Shown here: piece by piece, positions 19,901 to 28,256 of the stretch
Position numbering within the stretch: the first letter of the stretch is position 1
Layout: each line of letters begins with the position of its first letter
From: an uncultured Ruminiclostridium sp.
Lineage (GTDB): Bacteria; Bacillota; Clostridia; Oscillospirales; Ruminococcaceae
Reading direction: 5' to 3'
NCBI GenBank assembly: GCA_947630175.1
Contig: CANRGJ010000003.1
Coordinates: forward strand, 62,001 to 126,000
Length of the DNA: 64,000 bases
Program-made: the position numbers and the translations under genes
The notes under the pieces: generated by a model
The model's database searches: none
What the model saw: the letters and a program-made list of their open reading frames with translations, nothing else
Told to the model about the DNA's origin: nothing

Positions 19901-20350
19901 TATCTGCGTCAGAAATTCGTTATACTCGTCCCTCAGCGCCGCGCCGCGCTCTGTTTTTGAAAAGGCGGCCGCATAGCTTTCCTGCACTAACACTTCGGGA
20001 ATGTAGGTCACCCCTTGGTTTTGCTTGCAAAGCAGACGGGCGATAGGCTCGTCCATCAGAAAAGCGGCGATCTTCCCCTGCTCAACGGCAAGAGCCAGAT
20101 CCGTGACTCGGTCGTAATATTGCTTTTCCGCGCCCTCGATCAGATTATCGGTATGAACGTCAAAGCTGGAGCCGGTCATTACGCCGATTGCCTGCCCATC
20201 AAGCTGACGGATATCGGTGATCGCTTCGCTCCCGTCTTTCCCGCAGCCCGCAAGCAGCAGGCAGATAAGAACAAAGGACAAGGCAAGACAGAATATTTTC
20301 TTCAATCGTATCACCGCTTTTGTTTTGAAAATTTTATCGGTCTTATTCAT
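16922..20350 (-). CDS. Single-chain polar amino-acid ABC importer with RsbW-like C-terminal domain
   Basis: The protein has 1142 residues. A lipoprotein signal ends LLAGC36. A binding-protein C-half (about 45-170) is followed by a complete SBP_bac_3 unit (about 185-430) and an N-half (about 435-525). A HisM/GlnP-like permease (about 545-760) has the EAA-type loop [22 protein letters not shown]. The ATPase (about 770-1015) has [22 protein letters not shown] and [10 protein letters not shown]. The last 120 residues ([20 protein letters not shown]) align with the kinase domain of the upstream protein (IAADEIYSN, FADNGFPYDPL). In Lactococcus GlnPQ the binding domains are fused to the permease but the ATPase is separate. 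Spaced 21 bp from the upstream gene. Confidence 0.9.
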   Translation of the reverse strand: MNKTDKIFKTKAVIRLKKIFCLALSFVLICLLLAGCGKDGSEAITDIRQLDGQAIGVMTGSSFDVHTDNLIEGAEKQYYDRVTDLALAVEQGKIAAFLMDEPIARLLCKQNQGVTYIPEVLVQESYAAAFSKTERGAALRDEYNEFLTQIRADGTLEEIDKIWIGTDESKKVVEDWTAFPAENGVVRMAVKTDVEPFCYIKDGRIVGYDIDIMVRFCKAYGYGLEVTGTEISSIFAGLAMGTYDATASGMTVTEERAESVNFAVPDYTGGVVAVVANHGQFDVRFRTFQDFEGTTVGVMSGSISDQLVSSVVSGCEFKYYDDASASLLALQSGALDAVAHDMPVAQLAVARQPDLAIFPQTVSPDTYGLGLQKDSPLTDKISAIIERYAEDGTLDALREKWLSADESRKTIDVGEYDAPNGTLRYAHDSTLEPMSYVGGNGQSLGYEVELVSLIAKELGMKLEITQSTFGSLIQMLSSGRADIVSGAMSITDERKESIDFPTTHYVGGMTLIVRGEDMGMAVEAEETDFWTGLTNSFYKNFIQENRWQMILSGLAVTFIISVFSALFGTVLGFGLCMVRRSRNKIISKITAAFIRLIQGIPVLVLLMVLFYVVLAGARLSGIVVSIIGFSINFAVYVSEMIRTGINAVDAGQWEAASAMGFGRVKTFTKIIAPQAARHVLPVYKGEFISMIKMTSVVGYIAVQDLTKATDLIRSRTFEAFFPLILTAVLYFILAWCLTFLLGLVERKIDPHRRRRELKGINRNISLSEISEEPKAAQSGEPVITISHLKKAFPNATPLKDVNAVINRGDVISIIGPSGTGKSTLLRCINRLETPTEGQIEVFSQQVTGVKPSQLGEVRRRMGMVFQSFNLFAHLTVIENIMLGPTELLGCSRQQAYERGMRLLASVGLAEKELNYPDELSGGQKQRVAIARTLGMQPEIVLFDEPTSALDPTMVGEVLAVIHGLAEQGLTMLIVTHEMKFARDVSTRVFYMDEGVVYEEGTPKQVFDHPKTDRCRAFVRRLKTLRLDIASKEFDFIGAAADIDRFARKQLLSARQSLKYQQIFEELCVTSILPTLPDDRCSLSFDALCSEDGSECEAVIRWNGEKFDPLTQGDELSASLALSRTKSSSHAYADGINTVTIVF

Positions 20351-20371
20351 TCCATTCTCCTTTCAGGCTGA

Positions 20372-23212
20372 CTATGCCTCCCAGCTCTTTTTCAGAGTCA
20401 GACGGTTCATTCCCTCCGAATACTCGTACGTCACGTCGTCCATTGTTTTCTTTACCATAAAAATGCCCAGCCCGCCGATTTCTCTCTCATCAGCCGAAAG
20501 GGTCGTATCTGGGTCTTCCTTATTCAGCGGGTCGTAAGGGAACCCGTTGTCCGCAAATATCAGAGTGATACTGTTCCCGCTGATCGCGCAATCAATCTGC
20601 GCTTTTGTCGCACCGCTGTAACGGCGTATATTGGAATAAATCTCGTCTGCCGCAATGTTCATCTTCATCACGATTTTCACAGGCGCATCTGCCTGCGCAA
20701 GCGTTTCCTCAACGAACGACGCCACTGTCTGCACGGCGGTATCCTCCCTCGGGTCGACGGTTATGCTGTATTTTTGCGTAAGGCGAATGCAGAGCATAGT
20801 CATATCGTCAAACTGGGGCGTTTCCCCGACAAAAGCGTCTACGTCCTTCTTCACGCCAAGGCATATATCCTTTGCGCTTGCGCCTTCAAGCCTGTCAAGG
20901 GCGGACTTCAGCCTTGCCTCGCCGTAAAGCTCGTTTTCGGCGTTTTCCGCCTCGGTCACCCCGTCGGTATAAAGGAATATTTCGTCACCCGGCATAAGCT
21001 TTAATTCGCCGCTTTTGTATTTCACGCCCTCCATGCCCGCAAGGACAAAATCGGGGTGGGTCCTGAAATATTCAAATTTTCCGTCCCGATGTCTTACAAG
21101 CGGCGGATTATGTCCTGCATTCGCAAAATGCACCGTGTGGGTATTTAGGTCAAGTATCCCTATCCAGCAGGTAACGAACATTTCCGCCTCGTTATTCTCG
21201 CACAGCTCCTCGTTGGCTCTCGTCAGTATCTTTGATACGTCGCTTTCCTTGTCGGCAAGGCTTTTGATCAGCGTTTTTGCCTTCATCATAAACATCGCCG
21301 CGGATATTCCCTTGCCCGAAACGTCCGCGATCAGAAATGCAAGACGGTTTTCATCAAGAAGATAAAAGTCGTAAAAATCTCCTCCCACCTCTTTTGCCGT
21401 GTCCATAGTTGCATGAATGTCAAAATCCGTCCTGTCGGGATAGGGAGGGAATACGCAGGGCAGCGTGGATAACTGGATAGTCCTGGCAAATTCCAGCTCC
21501 CTGTCTATCCTTGCGGCTGCTTCCGCGATATATCCCTTCAATGCGTGGACCGTTGAGTTGATGTCGTCTGACAGCGATATAAATTCCTCATTTCCCCGAA
21601 CGTCAACGGTCACGTTAAGGTTTCCGCCTGTGATCTCCTCCAAAGAACGGTTGACCTTCTGGATATTCTCCACCACCAGCTTCTTTACAAGGAAGTAGAT
21701 CAGCACGAACAGAGCCGCAAATACCATAATTTCGATAAACACCGTGGTATATAACTGCATATTGCGGCTGAAAACCACCTCAGACTGGGGCAGCGCTCCG
21801 ATGATATAATATCCTTCCGTGACGCCGTACATCACATAACAGCTTTCACCAAAGACCGTTTGTGTGAGCGTCTGCCATTCACTCCCGTATTTCCCGGAGG
21901 AAGAGTTATCCTCATTCGCCGTCAGGCAAATACCCGTAACGTCAAGAGACGCTCCCTCATGGCCGCTTGGGTCGCTCACAAGGCGGAGCTCCTCGTTCGC
22001 TATGAGCATAAATCCGTCCTCGCCCACATGGCGATTCCTTGTGAGTCCTACCACCTGACCGTCTATGTCCGCCTGAAATCTTCCCGAATCGTACCCCACC
22101 TGAACAAAGCCGCCGTTATCCAGAACGGCTCCCGCATATTTCATTGAAACGCCCGAGTCGTGGGAAATAGGCTGATAGCGCTGCACAAGCTCCTCTTCGC
22201 CGTGAAGCAGCGCCGTAAATTCGTTGGACTGTTCACCGCTTGACATATCAAATCCGACAAACTCGGGCGTGGTGCTTGCAATAATTATCCCGTTTTCGTC
22301 GATGATATTTATTTCCGATACGTTGTTTTCCTCAAGCAGCGGCAAAAGGACCGATTTATCATAATCCCCGATCTCGTTCAGATCGTCCCTTATCTTCCTT
22401 GTGAGCTTCAGAAGATTTTCGTCCGAGGCGTCGTTGATATCCGCCCTCACGTCTTCAATATAAAGCGAGAGCATATTCTGCGCGTCATTCACTGCAAGCC
22501 TTGTCTGCAGCGCGTAGACAAACAGGCTTGACACAAAGAACGCCAGAACGACGCAAAACAGCAGCCACCGTGAAAAGGTCTGCGCAAGCTGATATCTGGT
22601 TTTCCCCTTTGATTTTTTCAGCTCGCCCGCCAAAGCGGACACCGCCAGCATTGCAATTGTCACCGCGCCTGCGTTCAGGGCGACCATAGGCAGTGTGCAT
22701 TTTTCGACCAGCTCAAACGCCCTGTGAACGTCCTCCATATTTATCAGGAACACCATGAGCATATTTACAACTTCCACCACAGACCCTGCCGCCAGCCCGT
22801 AGTACCAGAATGGGCGCTTGTTGTCAAACAGCCATTTCCGCAGCGCGGCACCTATTGATCCCGCAAGAAGTGTCGTGAGGCTCGCTCCTATGCCCGTGTA
22901 TGCCCCTTCGCCCCATATCGCAACAAGAAATCTCCATATGCCGCCGATAAAGCCTGCTAAAATGCCTGCGGGCACGCCGAAAATCAATCCCGCACATAAG
23001 GGCGCGGCGTCCCTCGCGCTTATCACAGCGCCGTCGATCTCTGAGCCGAACTCGGTGCTTAAGACTGCGAGCAGACCGAATACCAAGCCGTAAACGGCCT
23101 GCTTTGTTTTCTCAGGCAGCTTTGAAAAGCCCGCTTTTTTATTGCTCTGATAGAATGCGGCGGACACGATAGCGGGACACAGAGCCGCCAGCCCAAGCTG
23201 TATGTATATCAT
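20372..23212 (-). CDS. Membrane SpoIIE-type phosphatase fused to an RsbW-like ATPase
   Basis: The protein has 946 residues. A 5TM LytS-like domain lies at about 1-190 and a further helix at 215. An external Cache-like sensor covers about 240-490, then a helix and a HAMP segment at about 515-565. The PP2C SpoIIE domain at about 590-790 has KEVGGDFYDF, IADVSGKGISAAMFM and LYTDGVTEAEN, the metal-binding acidic positions. The C-terminal HATPase_c_2 domain (about 810-940) has ADEIYSNIRRYSG and GGLGIFMVKK. It should dephosphorylate a STAS partner in response to an external signal and perhaps also phosphorylate it. The STAS gene is 13 bp upstream. Confidence 0.92.
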   Translation of the reverse strand: MIYIQLGLAALCPAIVSAAFYQSNKKAGFSKLPEKTKQAVYGLVFGLLAVLSTEFGSEIDGAVISARDAAPLCAGLIFGVPAGILAGFIGGIWRFLVAIWGEGAYTGIGASLTTLLAGSIGAALRKWLFDNKRPFWYYGLAAGSVVEVVNMLMVFLINMEDVHRAFELVEKCTLPMVALNAGAVTIAMLAVSALAGELKKSKGKTRYQLAQTFSRWLLFCVVLAFFVSSLFVYALQTRLAVNDAQNMLSLYIEDVRADINDASDENLLKLTRKIRDDLNEIGDYDKSVLLPLLEENNVSEINIIDENGIIIASTTPEFVGFDMSSGEQSNEFTALLHGEEELVQRYQPISHDSGVSMKYAGAVLDNGGFVQVGYDSGRFQADIDGQVVGLTRNRHVGEDGFMLIANEELRLVSDPSGHEGASLDVTGICLTANEDNSSSGKYGSEWQTLTQTVFGESCYVMYGVTEGYYIIGALPQSEVVFSRNMQLYTTVFIEIMVFAALFVLIYFLVKKLVVENIQKVNRSLEEITGGNLNVTVDVRGNEEFISLSDDINSTVHALKGYIAEAAARIDRELEFARTIQLSTLPCVFPPYPDRTDFDIHATMDTAKEVGGDFYDFYLLDENRLAFLIADVSGKGISAAMFMMKAKTLIKSLADKESDVSKILTRANEELCENNEAEMFVTCWIGILDLNTHTVHFANAGHNPPLVRHRDGKFEYFRTHPDFVLAGMEGVKYKSGELKLMPGDEIFLYTDGVTEAENAENELYGEARLKSALDRLEGASAKDICLGVKKDVDAFVGETPQFDDMTMLCIRLTQKYSITVDPREDTAVQTVASFVEETLAQADAPVKIVMKMNIAADEIYSNIRRYSGATKAQIDCAISGNSITLIFADNGFPYDPLNKEDPDTTLSADEREIGGLGIFMVKKTMDDVTYEYSEGMNRLTLKKSWEA

Positions 23213-23225
23213 AAAACGCTCCAGA

Positions 23226-23522
23226 TTACTCGATAGTCAAAATGTCCGAAAAGCCCGTGATCTCAAATATCTCCATAACCGTTTCGTTCACATTTTTTAT
23301 CCGCATTTTCCCCTGTCTGTTCATTATCTTCTGCATAGACAAAAGCACACGCAGACCCGCAGACGAGATGTACTCCAGCTTCTCAAAATCAAAAACAAGG
23401 TCGTCAATGCCGTCGACGCCGCCCTTCAGCTCCTCCTCAAGCTTCGGAGAGGTGGAAGTATCGAGCCTTCCCTCCACTTTAACGGTCAGAGCCGTTCCGA
23501 CTGCTGTTTTTTCTATATTCAT
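23226..23522 (-). CDS. STAS-domain anti-sigma-factor antagonist
   Basis: The protein has 98 residues, a whole STAS domain. The phosphorylation loop reads YISSAGLRVL, with Ser at the usual position of SpoIIAA/RsbV. The fold is complete from VKVEGRLDTSTSP to FEITGFSDIL. It is the likely substrate of the phosphatase/kinase encoded directly downstream. No sigma factor lies in the operon; the RsbW-like tail of the transporter is a possible partner. Confidence 0.92.
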   Translation of the reverse strand: MNIEKTAVGTALTVKVEGRLDTSTSPKLEEELKGGVDGIDDLVFDFEKLEYISSAGLRVLLSMQKIMNRQGKMRIKNVNETVMEIFEITGFSDILTIE

Positions 23523-23543
23523 AGTTTTTTCCTCCGCAAAGAA

Positions 23544-24668
23544 TTATCTTTTATTTTCAAGGGCGATATCAATCCAGCCGCAGGACGGCATAAAGCTCCT
23601 ATCCGTATATGCGTCCTCCGCCACGTCCGAAAGATTTTTTACCGTAATATTCTGTCCCGACATTACCTGCTCCTGCGTCACCACAACGGAGGGTATCTCC
23701 ATCCACATACCGGGACTTTCATAATAGCTTGATGCCGCCTTGATGTCCTCATACTGTCCTGCCATTTCCAAAGCCAGCACCCGGCAGGCAAATTCCCCGT
23801 TAAGCGACCAGTTGGTGGTAGCGCAGGCCTTCCAGTTCTTGCCTTCCGCCATAAGCTGAATGTCCTCGTCACAGATATCTACCGACACCATGGGGATATC
23901 GCTGTCCAATTCCCGCAGGGCTTCATATACTCCCCTGGCGTAAGCGTCATAACAGCACCATATTGCGTCTATCTCGCCGTCCTGGTATTTTCCGATAACG
24001 TTCTCAGCCGCTTCCTCCATAGAAGATACGGGGTTCAGGTGATTTTCAGGAGCTATCTGCTCCAGCGTCTTTATTTGCCCCGATGTTTCGTAAAGCTGAT
24101 AACCGATCTGGCGGCGGTCAAAAGCAATAATGTAGTTTTCCTCCTGTACCTGAAGGATATTGACAGGTTCATTTTTTGCCTCTTTGTCCGGATACATTGT
24201 CAATATCTCCTCCACCAGAGCCGACGCAAGCTCGGAGTCCTGCTGGAACAGCTGGACCACGCCGTCTATCGTTTTCGTTTCTCCGCTTTCATCTTTGAAA
24301 TAGGTGTCAAAGGTGGCTATTTTCAGATTCGGATATGCCCCCAGCACTTCCGTCAGAAATTCCCACGCATAATCTGCTCCGCCATGTGACACGAGAAGTC
24401 CGTCATAGCCGTCTTTTGCGCATTGAAGGATCCTGTTTTTCCATTCCTCGTCGCTGTCCTCACAGAAAAACGTGTCCGCCTCCATACCGAGGACTTTTGC
24501 CGTCTCTGTAAAAGACTCCGACCACAGCTCAAAAATGGGCGAGGAGGACATATACATAATATACGCTACCCTTTTCCCCTCCAACGGATAATTTTCCTTT
24601 GAGGAGCAGCCTGCAAGACAGGCTGCTATCAGTACCGCTGCCATAAATAAAGTAATGATTTTTCGCAT
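23544..24668 (-). CDS. Periplasmic-binding-protein type 1 lipoprotein (sugar-type)
   Basis: The protein has 374 residues. A lipoprotein signal ends CLAGC near residue 21. The body resembles Peripla_BP_4 binding proteins: RVAYIMYMSSSPIFELWSESF, then AKDGYDGLLVSHGG, IDAIWCCYDAYARGVYEAL and IPMVSVDICDED. It lies first in the operon and no sugar ABC permease is encoded nearby. It may therefore feed a ligand signal to the Cache/LytS-type phosphatase, as seen for other binding proteins coupled to sensors; this is inference. The ligand is unknown. Confidence 0.85.
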   Translation of the reverse strand: MRKIITLFMAAVLIAACLAGCSSKENYPLEGKRVAYIMYMSSSPIFELWSESFTETAKVLGMEADTFFCEDSDEEWKNRILQCAKDGYDGLLVSHGGADYAWEFLTEVLGAYPNLKIATFDTYFKDESGETKTIDGVVQLFQQDSELASALVEEILTMYPDKEAKNEPVNILQVQEENYIIAFDRRQIGYQLYETSGQIKTLEQIAPENHLNPVSSMEEAAENVIGKYQDGEIDAIWCCYDAYARGVYEALRELDSDIPMVSVDICDEDIQLMAEGKNWKACATTNWSLNGEFACRVLALEMAGQYEDIKAASSYYESPGMWMEIPSVVVTQEQVMSGQNITVKNLSDVAEDAYTDRSFMPSCGWIDIALENKR

Positions 24669-24823
24669 TCTTATCTCCTTTAAAATTCTTTAAATATTCA
24701 ACAAGCTCATCTGTTGTCGTTCCGTCTGCGACGGAGCGTACAGCGAAAATTCTGTCAGCCCATATTCCTGCGCCGCCTCAATTACAAGTACGGCACGGTC
24801 TTGTTCGGAAGCAGGAACAAAGC

Positions 24824-25105
24824 CTACGTCGTCTCTTCACCATTATTTGCCTCTTGCCTTAACAACATCTGGTCCGTTTTACGCCTCAGAAGCAAAAGCA
24901 TATCCAGCTGATTTGAATCAATGACCAGCCCGTTTTCACGAAACAGCCGCAGGAACTTCCTCCGATATTCCTTTTCGCTCAGGTCGGAATACTGTTTTGC
25001 AAGCTCGTCAAGCTTTTGCCTTAATTCGGCGTTGGTATCCAATTCCCAGTTGAATTTTGCTGCGTCGTCAAAGGAAAGCTTTTTCTTTTTCCAAGGCCAT
25101 TTCAT
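24824..25105 (-). CDS. Small hypothetical protein
   Basis: The protein has 93 residues, is highly charged and is predicted helical. It begins MKWPWKKKKLSFDDAAKF and has ELRQKLDELAKQYSDLSEKEYRRKF, followed by a Leu-rich stretch DMLLLLRRKTDQMLLRQ. The start has GAGAGGAAATCTGAT upstream. I recognise no domain. It lies between the DUF6485-like gene and the sensory operon, all on the minus strand. The minus strand immediately behind it contains a short protein-like frame without a start (24700-24815). Confidence 0.6.
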   Translation of the reverse strand: MKWPWKKKKLSFDDAAKFNWELDTNAELRQKLDELAKQYSDLSEKEYRRKFLRLFRENGLVIDSNQLDMLLLLRRKTDQMLLRQEANNGEETT

Positions 25106-25165
25106 ATCAGATTTCCTCTCTGCAATTTTTCCGATTTATTTTTTCCTCCGCTTTCAAAATCCTGC

Positions 25166-25357
25166 TCACAGAAGACCCTTATCTCTCGCCAGATTTTCAA
25201 TGCTCCTGTCATAGGTCGCCTCCGCCTCTTTTGAAAAGAAGCACCCTGGAACGCCCTCGTTGTTGTCGCGGTGGTGCGCCACGCAGGCGCAGCATTTCCC
25301 GTGCCGCGGGCAGTCGTAAGTACACGGGCAGGGTCTGTTGTTATTACAAGCGTTCAC
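25166..25357 (-). CDS. Cys-rich small protein, DUF6485-like
   Basis: The protein has 63 residues with seven Cys: NNRPCPCTYDCPRHGKCCACVAHH, then PGCFFSKEAEATYDRS. The spacing suggests a metal site, perhaps iron-sulfur or zinc. The PCxCTYDCPRHGKCC block and the FSKEAEATYDRS tail match DUF6485 as I remember it, a family of unknown function in Clostridia. The start follows AGGAGGAATAATT, a near-perfect ribosome site. Confidence 0.8.
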   Translation of the reverse strand: MNACNNNRPCPCTYDCPRHGKCCACVAHHRDNNEGVPGCFFSKEAEATYDRSIENLARDKGLL

Positions 25358-25771
25358 AATTATTCCTCCTGTTTTTTCTATGCGATTCGCAAAAAGCCTT
25401 TAAATTCGACATAAATATTTTATCAGTAATCTTTTCCGAAAGGGTCTTCATTGCGGATTTGGCAGCATTTTTTGCGGAAATGGTAAAAATGCGGCTATAC
25501 GGGGCAGATTCCGAAACGGGAAATGTGCTTCGACCTGAAGCTGCGGCGCTTCAGAAAGTTGGTTCGATTATGAAGGGGAGGCGTATGGGGTGGGAGGGTG
25601 GGGCGCACCTGTGAAGCTGGTGTGCAGGACACAAAAGTGAAAAAAGGAGAAGCCGCCCCGCCGTTTTCACCGCTTTTAAACCGAGACGGTGAAAGAAAAA
25701 GGCACAGCTTTCTTCATTATATCCTGCGCAGCTTCAAGCAGCGCGCAGTAACCCGCACAATTCCGCTGTGC
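25358..25771. other. Gene-free region with a fragment of the interspersed repeat
   Basis: No gene is supported. At about 25585-25640 the sequence GGGTGGGAGGGTGGGGCGC, GTGAAGCTGGTGTGCAGGACACAAAAGTGAAA matches blocks at 44637 and 49168, followed by a shared CCGAGACGGTGAAAG-type block. A small hairpin GAAGCTGCGGCGCTTC lies near 25538. Confidence 0.6.
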
Positions 25772-25800
25772 TTGACTTTTATCAGAATAAATGTTATAAA
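25772..25800 (+). promoter_or_regulatory. Promoter of the LytTR/GHKL operon at 25871
   Basis: TTGACT at 25772-25777 and TATAAA at 25795-25800 with a 17-bp spacer. The repeats found at the two target promoters are not present here, so autoregulation by the same sites is not suggested. Confidence 0.7.
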
Positions 25801-25870
25801 ATTATCAGTTGAACTATTATTTTAAAAATCAGCGACCCCGCATTAACGAAACGGAAGTGAAATATACACA

Positions 25871-26599
25871 ATGATCTACACAGCGATATGTGATGACAAT
25901 AAGCCTATGCTTGACTTTTTAAAAGGCAGGATAGACGACCTTCTTTCAGAGAATGATATAGAACATCAAATCTGCACTTTTTCTTCAGGGCTTGATTTTC
26001 TCGAAAGTCATAAGGAGCGTCCGTTCGACGTTATATTTATGGATATCGTTATGCCCGAAATAAACGGATTTGACGCCGCAAAGCAAGTCAGAAAGATCTC
26101 ACAGGATACTTACATTATATTTATCACCACTGAGAGCAGTCTGGTATACGACAGCTTTGATTTTCAGCCGTTTTACTTCATTCCCAAAAGCAAGCCTAAG
26201 ATAATCGAGGATAAGCTGAGATACGTAGTCAAAAAGCTCGCCTTGCATATTGCCGCAGACGAAAAGATTATGATAGTCGGCGCTTATGACAACAAACGAT
26301 TTGTTTCGCCAAGGGAAATTTTGTATATAAAGAGCAGTATAAACAACGTTGAATATCATTTTACCGACGGTAAAACCCAGTCGGTGCGAGGAAGACTTGA
26401 CGACGTTTCACGGTCTTTAAATTCATATATCTTTTCACGATCGCACAACCGCTATATCGTGAATATGAGCCATATCGACAGGGTGGATTATCCCAATATG
26501 GAGATCAGACTTGATAACGGTGAGTTTATCATAATAAGCAGAGGTTGCAAAAAGGAGTTTGAGGAAATGTATTTAAACTATACCAGAAATTTCAGTTAG
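25871..26599 (+). CDS. LytTR-family response regulator
   Basis: The protein has 242 residues. The receiver has CDDNKPM, the phosphoacceptor in IFMDIVMPEINGF (Asp at about 57), and a Lys in FIPKSKPK. The LytTR domain (about 135-238) contains REILYIKSSINNVEYHFTDG and SRSHNRYIVNMSHID. The next gene, a GHKL kinase, starts 13 bp later. It very probably binds the paired direct repeats upstream of the two ABC operons at 28.1 and 35.8 kb; this is inferred from proximity and from how LytTR proteins bind DNA. Confidence 0.92.
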   Translation: MIYTAICDDNKPMLDFLKGRIDDLLSENDIEHQICTFSSGLDFLESHKERPFDVIFMDIVMPEINGFDAAKQVRKISQDTYIIFITTESSLVYDSFDFQPFYFIPKSKPKIIEDKLRYVVKKLALHIAADEKIMIVGAYDNKRFVSPREILYIKSSINNVEYHFTDGKTQSVRGRLDDVSRSLNSYIFSRSHNRYIVNMSHIDRVDYPNMEIRLDNGEFIIISRGCKKEFEEMYLNYTRNFS

Positions 26600-26612
26600 G
26601 AGTGGTTTTACT

Positions 26613-27947
26613 GTGCAGAACGTGCTGTGGATGATGCTTGAGCTGGCGGCAAATCTTATTGAATCCTTTTTTTGCATAGATTTTATCGTCAAAGCCTTTG
26701 ACGGAAAATTCAGATTTCTTAAAGCAAAAAGCGTGTATCTCATCGGTATCCTGAGCTTTGCTGCTTCTATCACCATACTTAATCGGATAACGGAGTATGA
26801 AGGATTTTTAGGGATCACTTATGTATGCGTGCTGTTTATATTTTCATTGATATTTCTGAGAGGGAAAGTTTTAAAAAAATTATTCATTTCATTATTGATA
26901 CTTCTGTGCCTGATAAGCGCTGCGGCAGTATCGGGAAATATATTGTCAGCCGCATTCGGTAGCGACCAGTCTTTGCTCTACAAGGAAGGTACTGTTGAAA
27001 GATTTATATATATGGTTGTGGGAATAGCACTGATTGTGTACGTCCTGGCGATAGTGCTGCGGTTCATTAAAGGCAGGAAGGAATCGCTGAGCGCTAAGGA
27101 ATGGACTCTTATCCTTTCTGTTCTGGGAATATCGTTTCTTATTTTCAACGTAGTCCATCTGATAATACTCAGCGGAGAAAACAGCCGAAACGTCAGAAAT
27201 CTTTTAATGTTGGTTGAGCTTGGGATAATATTTATAAACATATTGTGCCTTTATATGACGTCCCGTCTGAACAACGCCCGCAGAAGAGAAGAACAGCTCA
27301 TTCTTGAGCAAAAGCACAGCGAATACAGCCGACAATACGCTCAGACCGTCAAGGAACAGTACGAACAGACCCGCCGCCTGCGCCACGATATGAAACAATA
27401 TTCCGCCGCCATGCTTGCACTTATCCGCAGCGGAAAGACCGAAGCGGCTGAAAAGCTTGCCGAGGAGCAGACAGATGTTCTTTCAAAAATCGAAACAGTG
27501 ATAAACGTGGACAACGATTTTCTGAATGCCATTTTAAATTCAAAGCTCTCTTTCGCAAGGTCAAAAGACATAGACGTTCTGTGCAGCATTGAAAATGATC
27601 TTTCGGGAATTGAGAATACAGACTTATGCAATCTTATGGGAAATCTGCTTGACAATGCTGTCAGCGCCGCTGAAAAATGTGAACCCGATTCCCGCCTTAT
27701 CGAAGTGAATATCTCATCAGCAAACAGCAAGCTCATCATTATCATAAAGAACAGCATATGCAATTCCGTTCTGGAAGAAAATCCAAAGCTCAAAAGCACA
27801 AAGCAGGACACCTCCCACCACGGCTTCGGCGTAAAGACTATACGTTCCGTCGCTGAAAAATACAACGGAACAGTCGATTTCTTTGAAGAAGGTCTGATGT
27901 TTATCTGCCGTGTGGAATTGCAAAGAGAAGAAACGATCGAAAAATAA
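26613..27947 (+). CDS. GHKL-type sensor histidine kinase
   Basis: The protein has 444 residues. Six hydrophobic helices span about 5-215, a coiled coil follows, then the His box RRLRHDMKQYSAAM (about 255). The ATPase has the N box LMGNLLDNAVSAAEKC and the G box HHGFGVKTIRSVAEKY. Unlike the pair at 12.9-15.1 kb this kinase is complete. It starts with GTG after TAGGAGTGGTTTTACT. Relatives often sense peptides, but no AgrB/AgrD-like genes are visible nearby. Confidence 0.92.
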   Translation: MQNVLWMMLELAANLIESFFCIDFIVKAFDGKFRFLKAKSVYLIGILSFAASITILNRITEYEGFLGITYVCVLFIFSLIFLRGKVLKKLFISLLILLCLISAAAVSGNILSAAFGSDQSLLYKEGTVERFIYMVVGIALIVYVLAIVLRFIKGRKESLSAKEWTLILSVLGISFLIFNVVHLIILSGENSRNVRNLLMLVELGIIFINILCLYMTSRLNNARRREEQLILEQKHSEYSRQYAQTVKEQYEQTRRLRHDMKQYSAAMLALIRSGKTEAAEKLAEEQTDVLSKIETVINVDNDFLNAILNSKLSFARSKDIDVLCSIENDLSGIENTDLCNLMGNLLDNAVSAAEKCEPDSRLIEVNISSANSKLIIIIKNSICNSVLEENPKLKSTKQDTSHHGFGVKTIRSVAEKYNGTVDFFEEGLMFICRVELQREETIEK

Positions 27948-27962
27948 ACCTGATCACGTTGA

Positions 27963-27992
27963 TACGCTCCCGAATAAGGGAGCGTATTTTTT
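27963..27992 (+). terminator. Terminator after the GHKL kinase
   Basis: TACGCTCCC and GGGAGCGTA pair around GAATAA and are followed by six T residues. A near-identical sequence lies at 35895-35929. Confidence 0.9.
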
Positions 27993-28048
27993 GTTATGAT
28001 ATTTTAAAAATTCGTCAATCAATCAGAGTTTAAAACAGCAAACATTTT

Positions 28049-28116
28049 ACCAAACTTCACAAGATCCGACCAAACTTCACAAACTTGTTAACAAACCGGA
28101 TCCCTTGTGCTAAAAT
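28049..28116 (+). promoter_or_regulatory. LytTR-type regulated promoter, left operon
   Basis: ACCAAACTTCACAA occurs at 28049-28062 and again at 28069-28082, a 20-bp period. Then come TTAACA (28088-28093) and TAAAAT (28111-28116), 17 bp apart. The second repeat ends five bases before the -35 hexamer, a placement typical of activation. The leader to the ATG at 28257 is about 135 bases. The same layout in inverted orientation lies at 35774-35841. Confidence 0.85.
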
Positions 28117-28256
28117 GACGGCAAAAACAAGCTCTGCGCCGTTTTTCAGGATTTGTGCTACCTGTGAAAAATTTAAAAATTTTTTTGACCAAACGGGGTG
28201 CTGAAACGTGTTATTTGTAGAGAACAAAAAAGCACTGCGTGAACGGAGGAAAGAAA

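Noticed and set aside
18953-19960. A 335-codon plus-strand frame inside the fused importer gene
   Set aside because: The opposite strand is a well-supported binding-protein domain. The plus translation has no recognisable motif and no ribosome site.
25871-28256. Peptide-pheromone (AgrB/AgrD-type) genes beside the LytTR/GHKL pair
   Set aside because: I searched the gaps on both strands and found no Cys-containing short propeptide with a ribosome site and no AgrB-like membrane protease.
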